DNA of 41,880 nucleotides from a bacterium (GTDB lineage Bacteria; Krumholzibacteriota; Krumholzibacteriia; LZORAL124-64-63): positions 1 to 41,880 of the forward strand of contig JAHJTW010000176.1 in assembly GCA_018829565.1 (NCBI GenBank), given 5' to 3'. Position numbers and translations under genes: made by a program. Under the pieces are notes generated by a model. That model did no database searches and was not told the origin of the DNA. It worked only from the letters and a program-made list of their open reading frames with translations. Of this stretch, positions 18,231-25,089 are shown piece after piece. Numbering within the stretch: position 1 is the stretch's first letter; each line of letters begins with the position of its first letter.

Positions 18231-18959
18231 CTACTGATCCCACAGAATTCTCCGCGCCCGCTCGATGAGCGACGCATTTTCCATGAAAGGCCGCAATTCG
18301 TTGGTCTGCAAGTCGTAGACGAGCAGCTGCTCTGGCTCGTCCTCCGATCTCTGCAGTCCTGGTCGCCATTCTCGCACGACAAGAACCAGCCCCGTCCCGT
18401 TCTCCTGGAAACGGTATCTCCCGCAATGCAGGCTATCCGGAAGGACTTGAGTTAGCCCGCTACCGTCCAGCTTCGAACCAAAGAGCCGGGGTCGATCACG
18501 GTGGGTGAGACGTCCGTCTTCATCCGTGTCCTCGAACACGATTTCGTAGAGATTGTAGGTCCGGGAAGTATCCCGCTCTGTTGGAATATCTATCCCAACG
18601 ACAAAGGCCTTGCGATCCAGGAGGAGTCGGGCTTGCGAGCCATCCCGGCGGCAAAACAGGAGGTTAATCGATCGCGACGGCGCCATCCCGATCGTGATTT
18701 CCCTAGGTTGCTCGAGATCCTTGACGCCGATCTCGACAAAGACAATGTCGCTGTTGCCGATCCTCCGCGGCAGCGCGAGCGATATGTCTTGCGTCGCCAG
18801 ACTATCTTCCACAACGGCGGCAAGCTTGGGACCCGTATCTGGGGAATGGAACCGCTTCTTGGGAAGGCTATTGACGGTGAACGCAACCGCGAGGATCACG
18901 AGCCCGACGAAAATGAGAACGCCATTGGTGATCCAAATGCGCTTAAACCAGCGGTCCAT
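18231..18959 (-). CDS. Membrane-anchored hypothetical protein
   Basis: 242 residues, starting at ATG 18959 with GAGGAAC upstream; the longer open frame to 19073 reads through the attC and is rejected. An N-terminal anchor (WITNGVLIFVGLVILAVAFT, about 8-30) precedes an extracytoplasmic domain. This has beta-strand-rich blocks such as YNLYEIVFEDTDEDGRLTHR, FGSKLDGSGLTQVLPDSL, FQENGTGLVLVVREWRPG and LLVYDLQTNELRPFMENA, loosely like TolB/propeller blades. DTDEDGRLTHRD could bind calcium. No family is recognised. It is the last intact gene of the right sub-array. CAGTAGGTGCAGCG after its stop resembles the beginning of attC 3, but no full site follows. Confidence 0.75.
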   Translation of the reverse strand: MDRWFKRIWITNGVLIFVGLVILAVAFTVNSLPKKRFHSPDTGPKLAAVVEDSLATQDISLALPRRIGNSDIVFVEIGVKDLEQPREITIGMAPSRSINLLFCRRDGSQARLLLDRKAFVVGIDIPTERDTSRTYNLYEIVFEDTDEDGRLTHRDRPRLFGSKLDGSGLTQVLPDSLHCGRYRFQENGTGLVLVVREWRPGLQRSEDEPEQLLVYDLQTNELRPFMENASLIERARRILWDQ

Positions 18960-18990
18960 TGTTCCTCGATCGTTTGGGCTAAAGCTGTCG

Positions 18991-19077
18991 GCCAAACTCA
19001 ATTTCCGAAGGGGCTGCAGTTGGCGCGGGCCTCGCCACACTCGGGCTGTGACAGAGCCGCACCTCCGCTGCAACTAC
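18991..19077 (-). other. attC-like site 3
   Basis: Minus strand: GTAGTTGCAGCGGAGG next to the stop of the TIMP-like gene, then GGCTCTGTCACAGCCC and GAGGCCCGCGCCAACTGCAG. The last two blocks match attC 1 closely. The terminal box is GTTTGGC. The two arms pair less well than in sites 1, 2 and 4, so this one is degenerate or hybrid. Confidence 0.5.
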
Positions 19078-19607
19078 TAGTCAGGTGATCGATCCCGCTG
19101 CCACATCCTATCCCACTTCGGCTTAGCAAGTATGGCGAGATCTTCAGAGGCCCTGCCAAGTTCGGATGTTCGGGAGCAAAGAGAAACATCCAGGATGATG
19201 GCACCAGGAACTCCACGCTGCATCTCGTATCGGGATAGAAATGCCGACGCAGAAACGTAATTGCCATAGATCAAGTACGACTCGCCTTGCTTGAATGGAT
19301 AGCCACATGAGGGCACCCCGCGCCTAGTATACACGATCACCGTGTCCGCCTCTACGCCCTTCCAGACTTGATCCACCATAATGGCCCAGCCGATCAGATC
19401 GGCGCTAGAGGTGCCTTCCGCCGAGACAGCGGAACCGCCTGCGTCCTTTAACTCGAACTCTCCCTCGAGGGCCAACACTCGGCCGGAAAGGACGAAGTCG
19501 TTGGCAGCCAGCGCCTCGGACAATGGAAGATGGGGCTCACATTCACATGCAACGCCCTGGCCGAAAACCAGGAGAATTCCAACGAGGACCGCAGCCGCAA
19601 GCTTCAT
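19077..19607 (-). CDS. Exported TIMP/NTR-like cysteine protein
   Basis: 176 residues, starting at ATG 19607 with CAGGAGA upstream. A signal peptide (MKLAAAVLVGILLVFGQGVA) is followed at once by CECEPHLPLSEALAANDFVL and SGRVLALEGE. This CxC start and the A-D-x-V-x-x-G-x-V pattern are typical of bacterial tissue-inhibitor-of-metalloproteinase-like (NTR/OB-fold) proteins. IMVDQVWKGVEADTVIVYT and VPSCGYPFKQGESYLIYGNY complete the domain. SLCSRTSELGRASEDLAIL closes it. The Cys residues suggest disulfides. The function of the bacterial forms is unclear. The gene is bracketed by attC sites on both sides, as expected for a single-gene cassette. Confidence 0.8.
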   Translation of the reverse strand: MKLAAAVLVGILLVFGQGVACECEPHLPLSEALAANDFVLSGRVLALEGEFELKDAGGSAVSAEGTSSADLIGWAIMVDQVWKGVEADTVIVYTRRGVPSCGYPFKQGESYLIYGNYVSASAFLSRYEMQRGVPGAIILDVSLCSRTSELGRASEDLAILAKPKWDRMWQRDRSPD

Positions 19608-19699
19608 ACCGCAATCTCCTGTGCATTGGCGCAATCATGGGAAGGGCCTAAGTGCTGACCGTTGTGATGGATGCCAAACAAGGACAACATTTCCTACCC

Positions 19700-19796
19700 G
19701 TATAACGTTGGCTTAACCTGCAAAGACGTTTGGCGCGGACCTGCCGCAAGCCAGGTGCGTGACGAGCGGCATTTCAGGTTCAAGCTCCTGTTATGC
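19700..19796 (-). other. attC site 2
   Basis: The clearest site. Minus strand: GCATAAC, which contains the TAA stop of the OLD-family gene, then AGGAGCTTGAACCTG. The centre is CTCGTCACGCACCTGGC, then TCCGCGCCAAACG, CTTTGCAGGTTAAGCCAAC and terminal GTTATAC. The arms GCTT(g)AACCTG and CAGGTTAAGC pair perfectly apart from one extra G, as in attC extrahelical bases. Confidence 0.8.
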
Positions 19797-21692
19797 ATCT
19801 ATAGCTTCCTGAATAGCGTTGAGCCATCCTTTCATTTCGTCATATCCATTTCGTTCTCGGAGTAATTCGACCGTCATCAGTTCTACCGCGCGAGAGTTTA
19901 GAACTCTCTTGCAATGAGATGCCTTAGAACTCTTGGCTTTCTCCTCCAGTCCGTCCCAGTCCGTCGGAGCGTCACTCGCTTCATGGAGGATCCGCGCTAC
20001 CGCATGAGGTACGTCCATATCATCCGTAATTTCGGGCACAACAACAGGATTACCATTCTCTCGAAAGACACCCTCAATTGCTGATGCCGCGAGATAGTTC
20101 TCCAATTCCCGTTTCGCGGTGGTGAATCCCTTCCTCAAACCGCCTTCAGCGTTCATTACAGCCACAGCGGTCACATATTCCGGGACGTCGCTATCGTAAA
20201 TGTGGATCTCCGGCTTGCCTAGGTCGCGCAGGAAATACTCATTTATCCAATATTTCAAAGTAGATCCACCGGTCAGAATAAATGCGACCGACATATTATC
20301 CAGCAAACACGGTATCTCCGGATTAACGTCGGACAGTATCTTGCTGTAGAGCGAAAGTGCTTTTATATCATGGTAGCCTTCAACATACACCAGCACTTTC
20401 ACTCTATCGAGCGGATTCGGAAGTACCCCAAGGGTCTTAACAATTTCACTGATAACTGACTCCGCTTCGCACCCATTCTCAAAGTCAAGCCCATAGCCAA
20501 CTGTTCGGCGGCCTTCCTGGTCCTGTCCTACGTAGATTAGAGCCTCTATTGGCAACTCACGTACGAGATTTGAACTATGTGATGTAAAAAGCACTTGTAG
20601 ATTTTCTACCTCACTAAGCCGTATTAGCGATTCAATTATCATCTGTTGGTGACCAGGGTGCTGCGATGTTTCCGGCTCTTCAATACCATATATGATCGAT
20701 GGTGCACCGGTATCGTTCTGCCTACGTTCTGCTTGGGCCTGAAAGAAACTCAGCAAGACTAGCCGCTTTATTCCGCTTCCCCGCTTGTTTAGTGGAACTC
20801 CGCTTTCGTTCAGAAGCGTCAAATCAAAAACTTTTTCCCAACCTGGGTCTTTCGTAAATTCAGTTCGCATTCTTTCCGCAATATTTTTATCGATACTTTC
20901 CAATTTTAGTATCGTCGCCTCGGCCACCTGAGTTGATATGTCCCTCACTTTCTCTTCTACGACAGTCAGCAAATCTTGTATTTCTTGAATCGCGAGCGAT
21001 TCCTTAATAGCCTGCTTCATCGGGTCCTGAACATCTTTGTCTTTGTCATCGATACTCTTGTCGGTTTTAAACACTGAATATATTGGCATATGCTTTTTGA
21101 GCGCAGGCCAGATTTTCTTTAAATTGTCGTTAGCGTCCAAACTTCCATCGACTTTTAATTCAGTTGGCGCAAATGTCTCTACCCCCACTGCAGTTCGGAT
21201 TGCTTGCCTCAAATCCGGGTTCTTTCGAGAGTCAACATTGGTCAACTCGGCCTCAACGTCAGCAGCCTTTCGTTTAAGGTCGCTATTAATGAGCGACAAT
21301 AACCCAGAAAGTGCCTGATTCTCCGGATAGTGCGCTACGATGTAAGTTGCTTTCGTTAGTGTCTTACCGATCTTGAATACTCTCTTAATTTGCAGTTCGC
21401 CGTTTTCGTTTAGCATAGATTCTTGACTTAGAGTTGTCTCAACAGCTGTATCCAAAACTAACGAGGGTGGCAAATCTTCGAAATAGCAAGTGATGACAAT
21501 TTCATTACTCGTTGCGGTTGTACATAAATCGTGCTTGTCGATAGAATCGTTGAAGAACGCATCCAACGCGTCCAAGAGAGCCGACTTACCTATATCGTTC
21601 CTGCCGATAACGCAAGCCAAGTCACCGAGTCGGAATTCAGTAGGTTCATTGTAACACCGAAAATTTTCGATGCAGACTCTGGACAACCTCAT
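19791..21692 (-). CDS. OLD-family ATP-dependent nuclease (AAA ATPase + TOPRIM)
   Basis: 633 residues, starting at ATG 21692 with AGGGAG upstream. An ABC-type ATPase occupies the N-terminal two thirds: Walker A GRNDIGKSALLDAL (about 30-43), and the signature/Walker B stretch IYGIEEPETSQHPGHQQMII with LFTSHSSNLVREL after it. The C-terminal TOPRIM domain has VLVYVEGYHDIKALSLYS (catalytic Glu) and IHIYDSDVPEY (DxD). This is the overcoming-lysogenization-defect layout used in anti-phage nucleases. No UvrD-like helicase follows, so it resembles single-gene class 1 OLD proteins and not the two-gene Gabija system. The cassette setting and lower GC suggest acquisition. The stop codon lies inside attC 2. 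Confidence 0.9.
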   Translation of the reverse strand: MRLSRVCIENFRCYNEPTEFRLGDLACVIGRNDIGKSALLDALDAFFNDSIDKHDLCTTATSNEIVITCYFEDLPPSLVLDTAVETTLSQESMLNENGELQIKRVFKIGKTLTKATYIVAHYPENQALSGLLSLINSDLKRKAADVEAELTNVDSRKNPDLRQAIRTAVGVETFAPTELKVDGSLDANDNLKKIWPALKKHMPIYSVFKTDKSIDDKDKDVQDPMKQAIKESLAIQEIQDLLTVVEEKVRDISTQVAEATILKLESIDKNIAERMRTEFTKDPGWEKVFDLTLLNESGVPLNKRGSGIKRLVLLSFFQAQAERRQNDTGAPSIIYGIEEPETSQHPGHQQMIIESLIRLSEVENLQVLFTSHSSNLVRELPIEALIYVGQDQEGRRTVGYGLDFENGCEAESVISEIVKTLGVLPNPLDRVKVLVYVEGYHDIKALSLYSKILSDVNPEIPCLLDNMSVAFILTGGSTLKYWINEYFLRDLGKPEIHIYDSDVPEYVTAVAVMNAEGGLRKGFTTAKRELENYLAASAIEGVFRENGNPVVVPEITDDMDVPHAVARILHEASDAPTDWDGLEEKAKSSKASHCKRVLNSRAVELMTVELLRERNGYDEMKGWLNAIQEAIDA

Positions 21693-21714
21693 ATGGATAT
21701 ACTCCCTAGATATT

Positions 21715-21817
21715 GCATAACGACCTGGCGTTAAGCTGCAGGCGGTTCTGGCGCGGGCCTGGCTCCTGCCAGGGCCGTGACAGAGCCGACTGTCAGCTTG
21801 AACGGCTTGTAACTAGC
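21715..21817 (-). other. attC site 1
   Basis: Minus strand: TAGTTACAAGCCGTTCAAG, starting at the stop of the 21813-22391 gene. It continues CGGCTCTGTCACGGCCC, AGGCCCGCGCCAGAACC, CTGCAGCTTAACGCCAGG and terminal GTTATGC (plus 21715-21721). Arms CGTTCAAGCTG and CAGCTTAACG pair with one extra base. It separates two single-gene cassettes. Confidence 0.75.
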
Positions 21818-22391
21818 CGTCATCCGCCGATCTCTCAAAACGTCGATACGACGTGTCGAGGTGCGTGAAAAAACTTGGTGCGCGCGCAAACAGTATTTTC
21901 GACATCTGCGGATTATCAGCAGCATAAACCAAGAAGCGCGCTCCGCTGGCTCTTGTGGCTTCGATCAACTTATCCAAGTCAACAATCACAGTGCGGGGTT
22001 CAGGCGCCTTCTCTATCGCTAGTCGCAGAATTGTCTCACTTGCACCGCCGAACTTGTACGCTATTGTGCGCGCTTCGCCTATTTTCCCAAGGTGAGATTC
22101 GTAAGTAAGCGTATGAAGAACCGCACACCGTGCTCCATAGATATCGACGGCATTGCATTCGAATACTTGGTCTGGCAACAACCATTTGTCTACCCACTTA
22201 CAAAACCGTTTACGTACATCATTCGGTTTCGGATTGGGTGCAGCTAGCCAGCCAAGTCCGTCGATCACGGTGTAAAGAAGGACGAGCGTGGGCAAAGGGA
22301 GGTGGTTCTTGAGCAGGATTCCCATCGCAAGGAAGCATTGCTCATATGAATCCAACATGCTCCTGAACTCATCACGCTCAATGGTGCCCAT
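21813..22391 (-). CDS. Hypothetical cassette protein
   Basis: 192 residues from ATG 22391; an in-frame TTG at 22427 would add 12 residues, and neither has a strong ribosome-binding site. The sequence is mixed alpha/beta: EFRSMLDSYEQCFLAMGILL, LPTLVLLYTVIDGLGWLA, VDKWLLPDQVFECNAVDIYG, ARCAVLHTLTYESHLGKIGE and ARFLVYAADNPQMSKILF. The RCAVLHT block recalls HEPN-like or restriction-associated hypothetical proteins, but I cannot assign a family. It is the first cassette of the right sub-array, about 25 bp after the boundary box, and its stop lies at the edge of attC 1. Confidence 0.7.
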   Translation of the reverse strand: MGTIERDEFRSMLDSYEQCFLAMGILLKNHLPLPTLVLLYTVIDGLGWLAAPNPKPNDVRKRFCKWVDKWLLPDQVFECNAVDIYGARCAVLHTLTYESHLGKIGEARTIAYKFGGASETILRLAIEKAPEPRTVIVDLDKLIEATRASGARFLVYAADNPQMSKILFARAPSFFTHLDTSYRRFERSADDG

Positions 22392-22415
22392 GGATTCGCC
22401 GATCTGCTTCTGTCT

Positions 22416-23117
22416 AGTTAACAACAAATTCTGCCGGGCTCCGTTTACCCAAAAGATATCAATAAGCCATTCCGGGGAAAATACTCAATTCCAAAATGGT
22501 GACCCAACGGTCAAGCAATCCCCGCTCCCGCCTTGGGCTTACCTGGTCAGTATATCACCACCCAGGCCCCTCCCCAACGAGAAAAATCCCACAACCACCC
22601 CCACCTGGAGCGACCCCGGGACTTCCTCAAAACACCCTCACCACCCACCAGCTGAGGCCCCTATCAAAGGCCCCGGCCCGGCACACCCCCAAAAATCACT
22701 TGATATACCCCAACGACCTCAACTGCCTCCTGATCTCCTCGTCCACCTGCGGATCCCTCTCCCCCTCCGGCCCGGCCGCCGGCCTCAGCGGCAGGTACGA
22801 ATCCACGCGGTTCCTCTCCAGATCGGCGATCCGCCGGGCTCCCTCAGAAGTCGCCGCCTCGGCCAGGATGCTCCCCGGCATGTCCTTGCCCGCCGGCAGC
22901 CCCATCAGGGCCAGCATCGTGGGGCAGATGTCCAGCAGTTCCAGGTGCCCGAACTTCACCCCGGCCTGGTACAGGGGGCTGCGCACCAGGAAGATCCCCC
23001 ACTCGCTGTGCTCGCCGGTGCCCTTCTCCCCGCTCTGCCGGGGGCCGTAGAATCCGTGGTCGCTCAGCACGACGGCCTGCCGATCGGCGGGGAACCAGCT
23101 CAGGACCTCGCCCATGA
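22416..23117. repeat. Direct repeat, right copy
   Basis: The intact partner of 17321-18018. On the minus strand it runs from inside the functional phosphodiesterase gene through its stop (22696), a promoter-like element, and GGGTAAACGGAGCCC, to TTGTTGTTAACT at the cassette boundary (box GTTAACT, 22422-22416). The 304-bp gap 22392-22695 holds nothing else that I can see. Confidence 0.9.
22549..22577 (-). promoter_or_regulatory. Promoter-like element reading into the right sub-array
   Basis: Minus strand: TTGGGG, 17-nt spacer ending TGA, then TATACT. It is 158 nt upstream of the first cassette gene. It is conserved with 17452-17480 although the flanking non-coding sequence has diverged. Confidence 0.45.
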
Positions 23118-24009
23118 TCTCGTCCGACCAGACGTAGTAGTTCTTCACCACGTCCTTGAAGATCTCGGCCTCGGCCGGATCCACGCGCACGAAGTCCTCG
23201 TCGGTCTTCATGTAGTGGTAGAAGTGGTGGCTGATCATGTCGGGCCCGCGCTGGTAGAAGAAGAACAGGTCCGGATCGGTATGCCGGGCCAGGTACTCCG
23301 ACACCGCGACGTAGCCCATGTCGGCCGCCAGGGCGGCGGTCAGTTCCTCCATGCGCTGCGGATAATCGCGGCGGGCGGTCTCGATCTTGTCGGCGGGGAT
23401 GAACCGGCCCAGGAACTCGTCGGTCAACGACTCCGGATCGACCCGCAGCGAAACCACCGCCTCGGTCAGCGAGTCGGGATACACCAGGTTGGCCAGGGGC
23501 GCATCGCGGCCCTTCCCGTAGGGCAGGTAGTCGCTCACCATGACCCCGTTGATGGGCCGGGCCGGATAGGTGGTCCACATGCCGATGATGTCGGTGGACA
23601 TGCCCGCGGCGCCCAGGATGTCCCACAGGGCCGGCGCCCACCACGCCGAATCGTTCACCGGCTTCTGGTCGCTGCCCTTGACGAAGTGGCTCACCCCGTG
23701 CACCTCGGGCAGCACCCCCGTGGTGATGCTGGCCCACAGCAGGGGCGACTTCTCCAGGGGATAGAAGGTCTTCATGCGCCCGTACGCCGACTGCTCCATG
23801 AAGGCGGCCAGATGGGGCAGGCGCCCCTCTTCCAGCATGGGGTCCAGGAGCCGCCAGTCGGCCGAATCGATGCCGATGACCAGCAGCTTGGCCGTCTGCC
23901 CGGCAGGGCCGGCCTCCTCGGTGCCGCCTCCGCATCCACCCAGGACCACCACTCCGTGGGCCAGGACCGCCGCCAGGAGCACCATCGAGAGATTCCGCAC
24001 CATCCGCAT
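22696..24009 (-). CDS. Alkaline-phosphatase-superfamily phosphodiesterase, lipoprotein
   Basis: 437 residues. There are three consecutive ATGs (24015, 24012, 24009); ACGGAG immediately before the first favours the third. The leader MRMVRNLSMVLLAAVLAHGV ends in a lipobox-like VVLGGC. The type I phosphodiesterase/nucleotide-pyrophosphatase fold follows: LLVIGIDSADWRLLDPML (first metal Asp), SPLLWASITTGVLPEVHGVS (nucleophile region), MISHHFYHYM and AVVLSDHGFYGP (Asp-His metal ligands). It ends DEEIRRQLRSLGYIK, a tail seen on many sulfatase-like proteins and shared with the 66-residue protein of the same operon. The substrate is unknown; cleavage of phosphodiester or phosphoglycerol groups in the envelope is inferred. 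It is the last gene of a five-gene operon. Confidence 0.85.
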   Translation of the reverse strand: MRMVRNLSMVLLAAVLAHGVVVLGGCGGGTEEAGPAGQTAKLLVIGIDSADWRLLDPMLEEGRLPHLAAFMEQSAYGRMKTFYPLEKSPLLWASITTGVLPEVHGVSHFVKGSDQKPVNDSAWWAPALWDILGAAGMSTDIIGMWTTYPARPINGVMVSDYLPYGKGRDAPLANLVYPDSLTEAVVSLRVDPESLTDEFLGRFIPADKIETARRDYPQRMEELTAALAADMGYVAVSEYLARHTDPDLFFFYQRGPDMISHHFYHYMKTDEDFVRVDPAEAEIFKDVVKNYYVWSDEIMGEVLSWFPADRQAVVLSDHGFYGPRQSGEKGTGEHSEWGIFLVRSPLYQAGVKFGHLELLDICPTMLALMGLPAGKDMPGSILAEAATSEGARRIADLERNRVDSYLPLRPAAGPEGERDPQVDEEIRRQLRSLGYIK

Positions 24010-24029
24010 CATCATCTCCGTTCCACAGG

Positions 24030-24851
24030 TCACAGGGAGACGCGCAGCGCGTCCTTCAACGCCAGGCCCGCTCCCAGCGACAGCACCATGAAGGCGACCA
24101 GCCAGTTCATCTCCAGACCCAGGTAGGCGGTCGCACGCTCGGGCAGCTGCAGGGTCCAGCCCGCCACCGGCCCGGACCCGGGCAGCGACCGCGCGCCCGG
24201 CCACAGGACGGCATTCATCAGCCCCCGCCCGGCCTTGTGCCCCAGCAGGGGCAGGCCCCCACCGGCGATCAGTTCGGGTTCGGCCACCTTCCTGCCACCC
24301 TGGATCACCGCCAGGGGGAAGGAGCCCTCGGCATCGGCCCGCAGCCGCCAGGCCACCGAGCCGGTCAACCGGTCGTGCACCGGGCCAGCCTCCACGGTGA
24401 CGCCCTCGGGCACGGTCAAGGTAACGCCCTCCGACGCGGGGCCGTCGCCGACCAGGTCCACCGCAAGCACCGCGGACTCACCGGCCTGCAGCGGCCGGTG
24501 GGCGAACCGTCCCTCGAGCTGCGCGATGGTCAGCACCATGGGCACCGCCAGCACCAGCAGGGCCGGCAGCGTGAACGCGAGGTACCGGAGGTTCGCCACC
24601 GCCAGGTCCTTCTGGATGCGGCCGAGCACGCGCAGGTGGTCCTGGTACATGCCCATCTCGTAGATGTGTCCGAACAGGCGGTCCCGGGCCTTGCCCAGCC
24701 GGTCCTGCGGGGTGGCCGCCTTGAACAGCAGCAGGGCCCACACCGCGGACACCACCGCGACCAGGGTCATCGCCCAGGCCGGATGGCCCCCGAGCGGCCC
24801 CAGCAGCAGGTCGTAGACGGCGGTCACGCCCCTGTTCACCACGTCCATCAC
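24030..24851 (-). CDS. Integral membrane protein of the phosphodiesterase operon
   Basis: 273 residues with about three membrane segments: WAMTLVAVVSAVWALLLFKA (about 26-45), YLAFTLPALLVLAVPMVLTI (about 90-110) and LVAFMVLSLGAGLALKDAL at the C-terminus. Between the first two lies a charged cytoplasmic loop (DRLGKARDRLFGHIYEMGMY and DHLRVLGRIQKDLAVANL). A beta-rich extracytoplasmic domain of ~125 residues precedes the last segment. The overall layout is loosely like the EMC3/YidC-related DUF106 architecture, which I note only as a possibility. It lies 20 bp from the next phosphodiesterase gene and 10 bp from the 66-residue gene, so co-transcription is likely and a role in anchoring or insertion is conceivable. 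Confidence 0.75.
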   Translation of the reverse strand: MMDVVNRGVTAVYDLLLGPLGGHPAWAMTLVAVVSAVWALLLFKAATPQDRLGKARDRLFGHIYEMGMYQDHLRVLGRIQKDLAVANLRYLAFTLPALLVLAVPMVLTIAQLEGRFAHRPLQAGESAVLAVDLVGDGPASEGVTLTVPEGVTVEAGPVHDRLTGSVAWRLRADAEGSFPLAVIQGGRKVAEPELIAGGGLPLLGHKAGRGLMNAVLWPGARSLPGSGPVAGWTLQLPERATAYLGLEMNWLVAFMVLSLGAGLALKDALRVSL

Positions 24852-24861
24852 GCCGTTCCCG

Positions 24862-25062
24862 TCACGAGATGTAACCCAGGCCCTGCATCCGCTTGCGGAT
24901 CTCGTCCTCGGACGAGCCGCCCTCCTCGAACTTGGCGATCTCTCGTTCGAGAACGTGCCGGACGAACTCCTCGGCCGACGCGTAGCCCGCGATCTCGGCG
25001 CAGCGTTGCACGCGCGCCATCAGTTCCTTGTCGAGCTTGATCTTGTCGCCGCTTCCGAACAT
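24862..25062 (-). CDS. 66-residue helical protein with LGYI tail
   Basis: 66 residues, starting at ATG 25062 with AGGAGGT upstream. DKIKLDKELMARVQRCAEIA, then GYASAEEFVRHVLEREIAKF, resembles a ribbon-helix-helix or small helical domain. The C-terminus SEDEIRKRMQGLGYIS closely resembles the end of the phosphodiesterase encoded two genes downstream (DEEIRRQLRSLGYIK). It could be a regulator of the operon or a partner that displays the same tail; the sequence does not decide. It is tightly spaced between the second phosphodiesterase (27 bp) and the membrane protein (10 bp). Confidence 0.75.
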   Translation of the reverse strand: MFGSGDKIKLDKELMARVQRCAEIAGYASAEEFVRHVLEREIAKFEEGGSSEDEIRKRMQGLGYIS

Positions 25063-25089
25063 GCGGCACCTCCTGTCGGATGATCCGGG

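Larger units (their letters stand above)
12874..22422 (-). mobile_element. Integron-like cassette array without integrase (CALIN)
   Basis: Seven minus-strand genes with no same-strand overlaps. In at least four and probably five of the gaps the gene is followed by a related 87-103 bp imperfect palindrome. These sites share an R''-like start near or over the stop codon, a YGTCACGSCC-like centre, a CCGCGCCA block, a GCAGSTTAASSCC arm and a terminal GTTATRY-like box. The arms pair with each other apart from an extra base on one side, a hallmark of attC sites. Base composition over 14.9-22.4 kb is visibly less GC-rich than the flanks. No tyrosine recombinase is encoded in the window. The extent includes one duplicated non-cassette stretch (17321-18018). 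Confidence 0.75.

Noticed and set aside
19791-22391. OLD nuclease plus neighbour considered as a Gabija-type defence pair.
   Set aside because: The upstream gene product (192 residues) lacks UvrD-like helicase motifs, and an attC separates the two.
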